Positions 7,629-16,854 of a stretch of 64,000 nt of DNA are shown one piece after another. Position numbers and translations under genes: made by a program. The DNA lies in contig CAZIFQ010000006.1 in the NCBI GenBank assembly GCA_964538375.1, positions 62,001 through 126,000 on the forward strand. The letters are read 5' to 3'. The stretch's first letter is position 1; each line of letters opens with the position of its first letter. The stretch comes from JAUUZQ01 sp964538375 (GTDB lineage Bacteria; Bacteroidota; Bacteroidia; Bacteroidales; GCA-2748055). The notes beneath the pieces are model-generated. The model ran no database searches and was not told where the DNA came from. It saw only the letters and a program-made list of their open reading frames with translations.

Positions 7629-10370
7629 ATGAGAATATTTTTAAACTTACTGTTTCTGTCACTTTCTTTGACAGCTTTTTCACAATCGAACAATTTAAAA
7701 GGAACTGTTTTTGATGATACAGGGAGCCCGCTCCCCTCATCCACCGTGGTGCTGCTGGATCCTGATGATTCAACCATGCAGTATTTCGGTATTACCGGAA
7801 CGGAAGGAGATTTTGCGATCAAGGGAATCAAAAAAGGAGCTTACCTGCTCCAGGCAGCATTTATAGGTCATAAGACATATTATAAAGATATTGTCATGCC
7901 GTATAGCAACGATGGTTCGATTGGTGCTATTCTGCTACAAGCCAATGCAGAGCAGTTAGAAGGTGTTCAGGTTACAGCAGAAAGGATTCCATTGAAAGTC
8001 AACCAGGATACATTAGAATATGACGCCCAGGCCTTTAAGACCACTGCAGATGATAATGTGGAGGATCTGCTGAAAAAGCTACCTGGAATTGAAGTAGACA
8101 GAAGCGGAAATATTACTGCATTAGGAGAGGAGGTTAATACTGTTTTGGTTGACGGAAAGGAATTCTTTAGCAACGACCCTACTGTTGCCACAAAGAACCT
8201 TCCTGCAGGAGCACTCGATAAAGTACAGTTATACAATAAAAAAACAGAAGAAGCGGAATTTACAGGCATTGATGACGGAACCAGGAACCAGACCATCAAT
8301 CTTATTCTGAATGACGAAAATAAAGATGGTGTCTTTGGTGATATATTAGCAGGTGGTGGAACAGGTGGTCACTATGACGCAAAAGGAAAGGTGTATAAAT
8401 TTACTGACAAGTCACAGCTCGCAGCACTTGGTATGATTAATAATATCAATAAATTTGGATTCTCCTTCGGTGATTATATCTCATTTACCGGGGGTATTTC
8501 GAATATCAGTCACGGTAAGGGCGGAATGAATTCCGGTGGATTTCCTATCAATTTCGGTCAATCGGTAACCGGATATTCCTCTTCTGCGGCAGCAGGTCTC
8601 AACTATTCCTATTATAAATCGAAGTACCAGCGTATCTTTATCTCTTACCTGGGAAGTGGATCTAAGAAAGAACTTGAAGAGCAATCGGACACCTGGAGAT
8701 ACAAACAGGATGATACTTATTTTGAGGAAGATGAGACCAATCAGATAAATCATGATACCGCGCATAATCTCACCTTTGGAGCACGGTGGCTATTTCGGGA
8801 GACCAATAACCTGATTGTCAATGGAGGTGTTTCATATAACACGGCATATATTCCACTTAACTCAACCTTATTAAGTTACAGCGGCATTGACACAGTAAAT
8901 AGTCTTAACAGGACCAGCAGTGATCTTTCAGACCGCTTATCCGGAAATTTCAGTGGAACTTATCTGAAAAAAATCAATGAAGGAAGTACGTTGCTAAAAA
9001 TTTCAGGAAATGGATCATATTCGGCTGATAATTCTGAAACGGTCTTCAGTAATGAAACAAAATTTTTTGATACTGGACTGATTTCACTAGTCAACCAATA
9101 TCAAAACAATACCATAAAGTCATTAAAGTACGGTGGCTCTATGTCTCTCACTCAAAAATTATCTGGTCCGATATACATGGATATTGGGGTAAGTGCATCA
9201 AATTCGCAAGAAACGATGGACAGAATACAGGGAGAAATCATTCCTCTTGAAACGATTATCCCTTCTTTAAGTCCAGCTTTTGTAAAAACAACTCAATGGA
9301 TCAAGCCCTCTCTATCCTTGCGCAGAAATACTGAAAATATGACCTTCACAGTGGGAGTGAATTATAATATTGGTCAGTTCAATACTACCCTAGACAGTGA
9401 TGAAGCAGAAATGACTCCATACAATTATTTTCAGCCACGCGTCTCCTGGCAATACAGATATAAAACAGGGAGAAGACTGGATTTCAGGTATTCATCGAGC
9501 GCTAACACACCAACCGTAAACCAGTTGATGCCTGTAGTCAACAATTTTAACAGCTTATCTTTATTCTATGGCAACAGGGATCTTACACCAGAATATGTAC
9601 ACTCAGCAAATGCAAGCTGGTGGATCTTTGATGAATTTTCTTTCACCACCTTCCTTATTGGGATCAGGTCAACTTATACCCAAGACAAGATTAATTACTC
9701 AAGAACAGTAAATGAGCAGCTAGTGCAGGAGCTTAGACTGATAAATGTTGAAGATGATTTCACACTAAGTGGGAACATCGATTTTTCAACCCCAATCAGG
9801 GCACTGGGAATCAAGACAAACATTGATATCTATGAGGCATATAATAAGGGTATCAATATTGTGAATGATGAGACCAATGAGATCACCAACTATAATCATA
9901 AGTACTCACTGTCTTTTGATAACCGAAAGAAGGATAAATGGGACATTAATACAGGAGTGGGCTTATCCATTACTGATGCGAGGTATTCAATACAAGAATC
10001 ATTAAATAATGTATATGCTGATATGTCGTGGTTTGGTGAATTGGAATATACACCAAATGATAAATTCGATTTCTACTTCTCTGCCGATATTACGAATTAC
10101 ACTGCCCAGAGCTTTGAAGAGTCTCAGCTAATTCCACTCTTAGGTGCTCATATTAGTTATTCCTTCATGAAAAATAACAGGATGACGCTCACACTGGCCG
10201 GACACGATCTCCTCAATAAAAATACAGGGATAACCAGGATAAGCCAGATGAACTACCTCCAGGAAAAAACATCAAATATCATTGGCAGATACTTCATGCT
10301 TACACTGAAATACCGCTTAAATAAGTTTGGTGGTGATACAGGGATGAATGTAAAGATGAGGAAACGGTAA
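7629..10370 (+). CDS. TonB-dependent receptor-like outer-membrane beta-barrel protein
   Basis: A 913-residue outer-membrane protein. Signal peptide 1-19; a carboxypeptidase-regulatory-like (CarboxypepD_reg) domain about 22-108; a plug-like region about 130-230 with KLPGIEVD and TVLVDGKEFF; then a long beta-barrel of the OMP_b-brl family ending in a basic tail. This architecture is the receptor class often found behind GLPGLI genes, and differs from SusC in lacking a SusD partner here. It may import a peptide or metal-chelate using TonB energy, or act as a surface structure; the substrate is not visible. It ends in a hairpin-rich convergent intergenic region. Confidence 0.85.
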   Translation: MRIFLNLLFLSLSLTAFSQSNNLKGTVFDDTGSPLPSSTVVLLDPDDSTMQYFGITGTEGDFAIKGIKKGAYLLQAAFIGHKTYYKDIVMPYSNDGSIGAILLQANAEQLEGVQVTAERIPLKVNQDTLEYDAQAFKTTADDNVEDLLKKLPGIEVDRSGNITALGEEVNTVLVDGKEFFSNDPTVATKNLPAGALDKVQLYNKKTEEAEFTGIDDGTRNQTINLILNDENKDGVFGDILAGGGTGGHYDAKGKVYKFTDKSQLAALGMINNINKFGFSFGDYISFTGGISNISHGKGGMNSGGFPINFGQSVTGYSSSAAAGLNYSYYKSKYQRIFISYLGSGSKKELEEQSDTWRYKQDDTYFEEDETNQINHDTAHNLTFGARWLFRETNNLIVNGGVSYNTAYIPLNSTLLSYSGIDTVNSLNRTSSDLSDRLSGNFSGTYLKKINEGSTLLKISGNGSYSADNSETVFSNETKFFDTGLISLVNQYQNNTIKSLKYGGSMSLTQKLSGPIYMDIGVSASNSQETMDRIQGEIIPLETIIPSLSPAFVKTTQWIKPSLSLRRNTENMTFTVGVNYNIGQFNTTLDSDEAEMTPYNYFQPRVSWQYRYKTGRRLDFRYSSSANTPTVNQLMPVVNNFNSLSLFYGNRDLTPEYVHSANASWWIFDEFSFTTFLIGIRSTYTQDKINYSRTVNEQLVQELRLINVEDDFTLSGNIDFSTPIRALGIKTNIDIYEAYNKGINIVNDETNEITNYNHKYSLSFDNRKKDKWDINTGVGLSITDARYSIQESLNNVYADMSWFGELEYTPNDKFDFYFSADITNYTAQSFEESQLIPLLGAHISYSFMKNNRMTLTLAGHDLLNKNTGITRISQMNYLQEKTSNIIGRYFMLTLKYRLNKFGGDTGMNVKMRKR

Positions 10371-10378
10371 ACCTCCCC

Positions 10379-10450
10379 GTCCGTCTGCGACGGACATCCA
10401 GAAACCTCCCCACCCACCTGCGGTGGGCACCCCTCCTTGAGAAGGAGGGG
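10379..10450. repeat. Three tandem GC-rich hairpins, probable two-way terminator/repeat element
   Basis: Between the convergent receptor and MBOAT genes lie three perfect hairpins: 7-bp stem 10379-10395, 6-bp stem 10413-10427 and 9-bp stem 10430-10450 (CCCCTCCTT / AAGGAGGGG). The first two share the loop TGC and are both preceded by AACCTCCCC, so they look like diverged copies of one unit. The GC-rich composition differs from the neighbouring DNA. The position suits a bidirectional terminator, but long T-runs are lacking. Confidence 0.75.
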
Positions 10451-10467
10451 AAGTAAACGCTACGAAG

Positions 10468-11982
10468 TTAAAACTGGAAATATATAAAGGGCTGTAAGTC
10501 GGCGCTCCAGGATTGATAGATTACGAAGACGACCACCACAGCGATACCGATTTTTGCCCAGAGCGGGGTGCGGATATAGCTGTTCAGGAGCCATAGTTTC
10601 CACTTGTCGGATACCCAGTGGGTGAAATATCCAAGGGCCATCACAAGGAACACCCATTTATATGACCAGAGGACCTGCGGAATGATGGATCCGTTGAAGG
10701 AGTGTGTCACCTGGTAAATAAATTCATTGGCATGCTCCATCGAATCGGCACGGAACCATATCCTTGTAAAGGTAATAAACTGGAAAGTGAGAAATATTTT
10801 CCAGATGCGTACTGCCCAGTGTTTGCTCTTCTCATAGGGACTTATTTTTCGCCACATTTTATAGACCACCAGGCCCAATCCGTTGATGCCTCCCCAGATA
10901 AGAAACTGCCAGCTCGCACCGTGCCACAGTCCTCCAAGCAACATGGTAAGCATCAGGTTCACATCTGTCATGATTCTTCCGCGACGATTACCACCCAATG
11001 GAATATACAGGTAGTCTTTCAGCCACGATGAGAGTGAGATATGCCAACGCTTCCAGAAATTTCCCACGTTTGTTGCTTTGTAAGGCGAATTGAAATTTCG
11101 GGGGAGGTGAAATCCAAGCAACAAGGCAACCCCGATGGCAATATCGGTATACCCTGAAAAGTCGACATAGACCTGTAAAGAATATCCATACAAAGCCATC
11201 AGGTTCTCAAAACCTGAAAAACCGGTTGGGTTGGCAAAGATGCGGTCGATAAAATTAACCGCGATATAATCCCCGATAAACATTTTTTTAAAAAGCCCCT
11301 TCATGATAATAAACGTGGCATATCCGAATTCCTCCATGGATAAGCTGTATCTCTTATATAATTGAGGCACGAATTCAGAGGCCCTGACAATTGGCCCGGC
11401 CACAAGTTGGGGAAAGAAAGACACATAAAAACCGAAATCCAGCATGTTCTTTACAGGATCGACTTTGCGTCGGTAGATGTCAATTGTATATGACATTATC
11501 TGAAAGGTGTAGAAAGAGATTCCAACCGGCAGTAGTATCAAAGACACATCGAAGTGTGTCCCGGTAAGATTATTTGACCAGTGGGCCAGGTGATTCACAA
11601 CCTCGATATTTGTATTGAATACATCATTTATCGTATCTACAAAGAAGTAAGTATACTTAAAGTAGGAAAGCAGGAAGAGGTTGATAAATACGCTGAGGAA
11701 TACTCCAAGTTGCCGCACCTTTTTTCGCTCAGAATTATGGATCATATTGCCGATATAGAAATTGGCAAATGTTGAAAATACCAGTATCAGAAAAAACAGT
11801 CCGGATGTTTTCCAATAAAAAAACAAGCTCGCAAGAAAAAGAAAAGCATTACGCAATGCACGCTCCTTATAAATAAAAGAGAATACGATGAGTACCACCG
11901 CATAAAAAGCCCAAAAATAAAGCTGCGTAAAAATCAGCGGTTTCTCCGGGTTGAAAAGAAATATATCGGTGAACCAGGTCAT
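10468..11982 (-). CDS. MBOAT (AlgI-type) O-acyltransferase, intact
   Basis: A 504-residue polytopic membrane protein with the full MBOAT signature: PVGISFYTFQ, QLVAGPIVR, FNSPYKA, NFWKRWHISLSSW, YIPLGGNRRG and the catalytic-His motif GGLWHGASW, ending PFIYFQF. It is a paralogue of the frameshifted gene at 3995-5417, but longer at its N-terminus and clearly diverged. Family members pass acyl groups from the cytoplasm to extracytoplasmic polymers (alginate, teichoic acid, peptidoglycan, surface glycans). The upstream gene on the same strand is a large GDSL/SGNH protein, the expected partner. About 107 bases of purine repeat and ACTGC repeat separate them, so co-transcription is likely but not certain. 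Confidence 0.9.
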   Translation of the reverse strand: MTWFTDIFLFNPEKPLIFTQLYFWAFYAVVLIVFSFIYKERALRNAFLFLASLFFYWKTSGLFFLILVFSTFANFYIGNMIHNSERKKVRQLGVFLSVFINLFLLSYFKYTYFFVDTINDVFNTNIEVVNHLAHWSNNLTGTHFDVSLILLPVGISFYTFQIMSYTIDIYRRKVDPVKNMLDFGFYVSFFPQLVAGPIVRASEFVPQLYKRYSLSMEEFGYATFIIMKGLFKKMFIGDYIAVNFIDRIFANPTGFSGFENLMALYGYSLQVYVDFSGYTDIAIGVALLLGFHLPRNFNSPYKATNVGNFWKRWHISLSSWLKDYLYIPLGGNRRGRIMTDVNLMLTMLLGGLWHGASWQFLIWGGINGLGLVVYKMWRKISPYEKSKHWAVRIWKIFLTFQFITFTRIWFRADSMEHANEFIYQVTHSFNGSIIPQVLWSYKWVFLVMALGYFTHWVSDKWKLWLLNSYIRTPLWAKIGIAVVVVFVIYQSWSADLQPFIYFQF

Positions 11983-11989
11983 GGGTTAT

Positions 11990-12078
11990 AAAGGTAAAAG
12001 GAAAAAGGAAAAAGGAAAAAGATTAAAGGAAAAAGGAAAAAGGAAAAGGATTGAAGGAAAAAGGAAAAAGATTGAAGA
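11990..12078. repeat. GGAAAAA purine simple-sequence repeat
   Basis: About 89 bases built of imperfect (A)GGAAAAA units with GATTGAA/GATTAAA interruptions. It is followed at 12084-12115 by several ACTGC units. A shorter block of the same purine repeat occurs at 13562-13594, so the GDSL gene between them is bracketed by direct repeats. Confidence 0.85.
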
Positions 12079-12089
12079 ACTTCCCACTG

Positions 12090-13556
12090 CTACTGCTCAC
12101 TGCCAACTGCAGACTGGTATCTACTATATTCCACCATAAGCGAGTTGCAAAACATTTCAGTCATTAGATTGGCTCCTTTGGGGGTAAAGTGGATATAATC
12201 TGCCTGGGCAAGAGGAGGATCGGATTGAACAAAGGCATCCATTGAGTTTTCTCCTCCCATGGCTTCATACATATCCCAGTAGGCATAATCTGCTTCTAGT
12301 GCAGCACTTCTCAAGGCATCTCTGACAGGTTCCACAGATTCCCATGTGATGAACTTTCCATTCTCTTTTCTTGACATATCTGCCGGTCCGATAACGATGA
12401 GTGCAGCATCCGGGCATAAGCTTTTAATATATGCCAGTTCTCTCTTAAACGAGGATTTATAGTAGCCCGTTTTCTTAATATAGGGAACTGTGTTTCCTCC
12501 GAATTGCATAATAAACAGTCCAGGGCTCAGAAAATCCAGCATATGTTTCAAATAGGCACTATCCTGTCGGCGAAATTCGAGGCCTGAGCTGCCACGCATA
12601 GCCAGGTTATCAACCTGTATACCGGCATTGGCATCGAATGCTATGCCATATATCCGTCCCCCGTTATGCAACTCAAAATCTATTTGTATATTTTTCACCG
12701 CAACTTCAGCTCGATAGTCAATCACCTGGAAACCTTCAAATACATTGGTAAGCGTATCGCATATTGTATCATTCACCTGAATTGAAATCTGGCCACTTTC
12801 ATCATAGGCATGTAAAAATAGTTTCATACTGCTAAACCTGGACGCCCTCCTTCCCTTAATAAACTCGAAGCGCAGTGATTTTTCATCGTCCAACGAATCG
12901 GGGGGAACAGCAGTAAAGCTATTCATTACACCATATCTCTTATCTTCAAGAGTGGTATCTCTCTTTCCAAAACCCGTATACCTGGTCCATTCTCCCTCAA
13001 TTTTCTCTTTAAATGTTGGATTCCCAAAATAGAGCGGTACGGCCGGCACCAATCCACAACCAGAACCACCAAAAATCATTTGCAATCTGTACCTCATTAA
13101 AGATGTCATCCGGTCATTTTCAATTTGAGAATCGCCATAATGTAAGATTCTCAATGGCTTGCTGGCAGACTCTGCTTTATTTGCCCGTTCAAAAAACTTG
13201 TGCAGCAATGCTTTTCCTTCAGAAGAAAACTCGATGGGTTGAATAGCATTGCTAATGCTGTCAATCTTTGCTTTGACAAGAGAATCATTGCTTGCATCAG
13301 AAACTGCATCCCGCATAAGCAAGACTGAATCAATACCACCAAATTCCGGATCATCACTCACGGTGTTAAAATTGATCAGTCCAGCAGTTACAATGTTTAT
13401 TTCTGCAGAATCATTTTTGAAAAGATTACCAAGATCCATGAATTGAATATCCATCTTCTCACCAATCTTGATCCCATCTTTAGGAAATACCAGGGAAACG
13501 AGAGCCAGGAGTGCAAACACAGATAAGAAAAATATGAGAGTTTTAACCGGCTTCAT
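12090..13556 (-). CDS. GDSL/SGNH-type hydrolase or acetyltransferase paired with MBOAT
   Basis: A 488-residue protein with one N-terminal membrane segment (about 5-24) and an extracytoplasmic SGNH fold. Block I is HYGDSQ with Ser143, a GGN block III lies near 360, an IGPADMS strand follows, and block V is Asp453-x-x-His456 (DYIHFTPKGA). A probable carbohydrate-binding beta domain lies between blocks I and III (about 190-330). It most likely transfers acetyl groups from the neighbouring MBOAT protein to a glycan, or removes them. The last residues (SAVGSEQ) are encoded in an ACTGC-type intergenic repeat, suggesting the original stop was displaced. The 67 bases between mltD and this gene hold a purine repeat. 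Confidence 0.8.
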   Translation of the reverse strand: MKPVKTLIFFLSVFALLALVSLVFPKDGIKIGEKMDIQFMDLGNLFKNDSAEINIVTAGLINFNTVSDDPEFGGIDSVLLMRDAVSDASNDSLVKAKIDSISNAIQPIEFSSEGKALLHKFFERANKAESASKPLRILHYGDSQIENDRMTSLMRYRLQMIFGGSGCGLVPAVPLYFGNPTFKEKIEGEWTRYTGFGKRDTTLEDKRYGVMNSFTAVPPDSLDDEKSLRFEFIKGRRASRFSSMKLFLHAYDESGQISIQVNDTICDTLTNVFEGFQVIDYRAEVAVKNIQIDFELHNGGRIYGIAFDANAGIQVDNLAMRGSSGLEFRRQDSAYLKHMLDFLSPGLFIMQFGGNTVPYIKKTGYYKSSFKRELAYIKSLCPDAALIVIGPADMSRKENGKFITWESVEPVRDALRSAALEADYAYWDMYEAMGGENSMDAFVQSDPPLAQADYIHFTPKGANLMTEMFCNSLMVEYSRYQSAVGSEQ

Positions 13557-13561
13557 TTTCT

Positions 13562-13594
13562 AAAGGTAAAAGGAAAAAGGAAAAAGGAAAAAAT
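13562..13594. repeat. Short GGAAAAA purine repeat
   Basis: Four GGAAAAA-type units immediately upstream of the GDSL gene start; same unit as the larger block at 11990-12078. Confidence 0.8.
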
Positions 13595-13623
13595 AGGGGC
13601 ACAAATTTATTGCGCCCATAGAA

Positions 13624-15228
13624 TTATCCCTTCGGCTTTATTTTAATCTGTTGTCCGGGTTTGATGCTATTGCTGTTTGAAAAATTATTCAAGCGGGAAA
13701 TATCTGTATCTGTAACACCGGGATAAAGCTTGGAGATATCCCACAGGGTATCCCCTGATTTCACAGTGTAATAGATATAATCTCCAGAATTGTTTGAATC
13801 TTTGTTTGTTACAACCTGTGTTGATGCTTGTGATACTGCTCTGCCAGCAAATTTTTGCTTCTCATTAAACGACATTATATTCAGGTTCTTATACTTTGTG
13901 GATTTTCCTTTTGGCTTGTAAATAACCAATTTCTGCCCGCTTCTGATGATATTTCTGCTGATATTGTTCCAATAGCGCAAATCTGCAATCCGAACATCAT
14001 ACCAGTCAGAAATAAATCCAAGATTATCTCCTGATTTAATGGTATAGTAGAATTTATCGTATTTATCTGCTGGTAGGTCTGCCTGGTATGAGGAGCTTGC
14101 ATGGCGGGGAGAAGCAATCAGGTTTTCATTATTGAAGAAAACAGAATCCTTGTACGCCAGGATAGAATCCTGTAAATCAATGAATTCAGATATAAGTTCC
14201 AGCGGAACAGTCAATGCAAAATTAGTCTTTGCCGTCGCAGGTACGATATCATACCTATACTGAGGATTAAGATCTCTCAGTTCTTTAATTGATATATCAA
14301 GCACTTCAGAAACCTGTTTCAGATGCAGTTTTTCCCTGATCATTACCGTATCGGTATGCATGGTAATTTCAACTGGTTTCTTTGCAAGGTTATGCTCTTT
14401 GTGATAATTCATTGTGTAGGTTGCGGCAATAAAAGCAGGTACATATCCTCTTGTTTCCTTTGGGAGATAGTAATAGATATCCCAAAAATTCCTCTTTCCT
14501 CCCGAGCGACGTATGGCTTTATTCACATTTCCAGGTCCGCAATTATATGCAGCCAGCGCCAGGGTCCAGTCCTTATAAATATCATGCAGGTCACTGAGAA
14601 ACTTAGCGGCAGAATGGGTCGCCTTCAATGGATCACGTCTCTCATCTACCAGTGAATTAATGGTAAGACCATAGTGTTTCCCAGTTCTGTACATAAACTG
14701 CCAGGTTCCCACAGCCCCGGCTCTTGAAACCGCCCTGGGATTCAATGCCGATTCAATGATGGCAAGATATTTTAATTCATAGGGAACATCGTAGAGGTCA
14801 AATACTTCTTCGAACATCGGGAAGTAGTAATCTGACATACCCAGCATAAGTTTCACCTGGTCTCTCCTCTTCTTTGTATAAACATTGATATAGTTCTTTA
14901 CGAGCCGGTTATAAGTCAGATCGATAACAGAAGGAATCTCTGAAAGACGCTGGATATATACAGAATCGGGAAAATCGGGAACTAAGGAATCGTTGAAGAT
15001 AAATTCATTGTCGTCCACCATAGATTCCAGGGCCTGGTTAATGTAGAATACATTCAATAAACTATCAAAATTCGGTTCAAAATTCAAATCTACCGGATTG
15101 TCTACAGGCAATGTATCGTTGTATGGAATTGTATCATTTGCCAGGACAAAAGATCCTTCGGCTCCGCTCAGAGACCGAAAAGGGAAAAGTATAAAAGAGA
15201 AAATGAAAAAGAAAAATATTTGTTTCAT
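13624..15228 (-). CDS. mltD: MltD-like membrane-bound lytic transglycosylase with LysM domains
   Basis: A 534-residue periplasmic enzyme. Signal peptide about 1-22; SLT (lysozyme-like) domain about 130-275 with the catalytic glutamate Glu159 in AIIESALNP, then GAVGTWQFM and AAYNCGPGNV. A degenerate LysM-like segment at about 299-342 is followed by two clear LysM modules at 393-437 (IKSGDNLGFIS) and 485-531 (VKSGDTLWDIS). It cleaves the glycan strand of peptidoglycan to a 1,6-anhydro product, while LysM modules hold it on the wall. It is the last gene of parA-parB-DUF5683-mltD. The stretch just after the signal peptide is encoded by a repeat-like sequence (15155-15175) that also occurs at 28523-28543. 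Confidence 0.9.
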   Translation of the reverse strand: MKQIFFFFIFSFILFPFRSLSGAEGSFVLANDTIPYNDTLPVDNPVDLNFEPNFDSLLNVFYINQALESMVDDNEFIFNDSLVPDFPDSVYIQRLSEIPSVIDLTYNRLVKNYINVYTKKRRDQVKLMLGMSDYYFPMFEEVFDLYDVPYELKYLAIIESALNPRAVSRAGAVGTWQFMYRTGKHYGLTINSLVDERRDPLKATHSAAKFLSDLHDIYKDWTLALAAYNCGPGNVNKAIRRSGGKRNFWDIYYYLPKETRGYVPAFIAATYTMNYHKEHNLAKKPVEITMHTDTVMIREKLHLKQVSEVLDISIKELRDLNPQYRYDIVPATAKTNFALTVPLELISEFIDLQDSILAYKDSVFFNNENLIASPRHASSSYQADLPADKYDKFYYTIKSGDNLGFISDWYDVRIADLRYWNNISRNIIRSGQKLVIYKPKGKSTKYKNLNIMSFNEKQKFAGRAVSQASTQVVTNKDSNNSGDYIYYTVKSGDTLWDISKLYPGVTDTDISRLNNFSNSNSIKPGQQIKIKPKG

Positions 15229-15239
15229 AAAATTTCACG

Positions 15240-15965
15240 CTAAAATGTTAAACTGCACTTAAATCCATAATTATTCACAATATTACCCCCAGGTTGAAGT
15301 ACAGGTTGTATTGAGGGCTCCACTCGCAGGGAGAGGTCAGGGTCAACATCCCAATAAAAGAGGTTTGCGTCAACATAGGCATCTACCACAGCGAGTGCAT
15401 CCACCAGTACAATAGCTATATAGCTCATTTCCATATTTCTTCGCCAATATTTCAGATAGCGATCGTCAGCATCAGAGGAAAGTATAAGGGCATCTAGATA
15501 CTCGTCAACAGCAACACGGTATTGCTGGGTGTTATAATATATGAAATATCCTGCACCAGCCAGGGCTCCATAAACGATTGGTATTTTCCAGTACTTGTGA
15601 TTGTATGCCTGTCCAAGTCCGGGTAATACAATAGAATATATCATAGCCTTCTTTGGTGAGTGGCCCTCCTCCAGTTCTTTTTTTACTGTGCTATCTGCAA
15701 GTGCCACCGCTTTTGCGCTGGAATCTTCTGTCATGGGCACGGGAATAATTTCTTGTTTTTCAACCCTAATTTTTTCACTTTCAGGGGAAGTCCTCTCTCT
15801 AACGGTCGGAACCCTCTCCCTGGATTTGGCTGTTTCGTTGGGTTTCATGACCAGTGAGTCTGGCCGCTGCGCCAACAGGGCCATACTGCAGAAATTAAAC
15901 AGGAGAACCGCAACTAAGATTCTCCTGATTTTACCATATTTTTTCAAACGCTTGTTTGGTCTCAT
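15240..15965 (-). CDS. DUF5683 domain protein
   Basis: A 241-residue protein with an N-terminal hydrophobic segment (about 14-32), a charged Pro/Glu/Lys linker, and a C-terminal domain beginning YSIVLPGLGQAYNHKYWK, the DUF5683 signature. Two further hydrophobic segments follow (about 128-145 and 182-200). Function is unknown. In many Bacteroidota the gene lies directly behind parB, as here: its ATG overlaps the parB stop by four bases (ATGA), so translation is coupled. The context suggests a cell-envelope role linked to cell-cycle genes, but that is inference from position. Confidence 0.85.
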   Translation of the reverse strand: MRPNKRLKKYGKIRRILVAVLLFNFCSMALLAQRPDSLVMKPNETAKSRERVPTVRERTSPESEKIRVEKQEIIPVPMTEDSSAKAVALADSTVKKELEEGHSPKKAMIYSIVLPGLGQAYNHKYWKIPIVYGALAGAGYFIYYNTQQYRVAVDEYLDALILSSDADDRYLKYWRRNMEMSYIAIVLVDALAVVDAYVDANLFYWDVDPDLSLRVEPSIQPVLQPGGNIVNNYGFKCSLTF

Positions 15966-16843
15966 GAACCCGGTTTATCAAGAATACTGACTATTCTTTG
16001 CAAATCTTCATCAGTCTTAAAGGGTATAACGATTTTTCCGGCCCCATTATTATTTCTTTTGAAATCAATTGATGTTCCAAAAAAATGAGAGAGATGTTCC
16101 CTGAGGTCTTCATATCCTTCCATGTCGTCGGGAAGTGATGCAGAACCAGTGCTTTTGTCCTCTTTCAGTTTCTTAACCAGCGTTTCAACCTTTCTGACTG
16201 ACAAATCTTGCTGAAGGGTTTTTTGAAATATTTCTAATTGTAATTTAGGATCTTCCACACCAAGAATGGCGCGTGCCTGTCCCATTGATAACTTTTTCTC
16301 CCTGATAGCGGCCTGAATTTCTGCAGGCAGTTTCAGAAGACGCAGGTAATTCGTAACCGTTGCACGATTCTTCCCTACTCTTTCTCCCAGGGTTTCCTGT
16401 GTCAACTTGCACTCATCAATAAGTCGCTCATAGGAGATAGCCACCTCTATAGCATCAAGGTCTTCCCGTTGGATATTCTCCACCAGGGCAAGTTCCAGCA
16501 TATTTTCATCTTCAGCATCACGCACATAAGCAGGAACCTTTTTTAATCCCGCTTTTATTGCCGCACGAAATCTTCTCTCCCCTGTGATCAACTGATATTT
16601 TCCGTCATCGGTTTTTCGAACGGTGATGGGCTGGATAATGCCATGTTGCTTTATTGAAACTACCAGTTCCTCCAAAGATTCTTCATCGAAGTGGGTCCTT
16701 GGTTGGAATGGATTTGCTCCTATTTTACTAAGCGATATTTCATTAACTGCTGCTGCTGCTGATTTAATTAGCTCCTGGCTTGAATCATTTGATGATTCAA
16801 TTAACGCGCTAAGCCCTCTCCCTAAAGCATTTTTCTGTGCCAT
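15962..16843 (-). CDS. parB: Chromosome-partitioning protein ParB
   Basis: A 293-residue protein. ParB N-terminal domain with NPFQPR (44-49), the CTP-binding GERRFRAA box (88-95) and ENIQRED (122-128); then a helix-turn-helix region (about 140-200) and a C-terminal dimerisation domain. ParB loads on parS sites as a CTP-dependent clamp and works with ParA in origin segregation. The start is the ATG at 16843; a TTG six bases earlier is less likely. parA ends 11 bases upstream. I did not find a convincing parS (TGTTTCACGTGAAACA-like) site in the window. Confidence 0.95.
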   Translation of the reverse strand: MAQKNALGRGLSALIESSNDSSQELIKSAAAAVNEISLSKIGANPFQPRTHFDEESLEELVVSIKQHGIIQPITVRKTDDGKYQLITGERRFRAAIKAGLKKVPAYVRDAEDENMLELALVENIQREDLDAIEVAISYERLIDECKLTQETLGERVGKNRATVTNYLRLLKLPAEIQAAIREKKLSMGQARAILGVEDPKLQLEIFQKTLQQDLSVRKVETLVKKLKEDKSTGSASLPDDMEGYEDLREHLSHFFGTSIDFKRNNNGAGKIVIPFKTDEDLQRIVSILDKPGS

Positions 16844-16854
16844 AATCAATCTGG

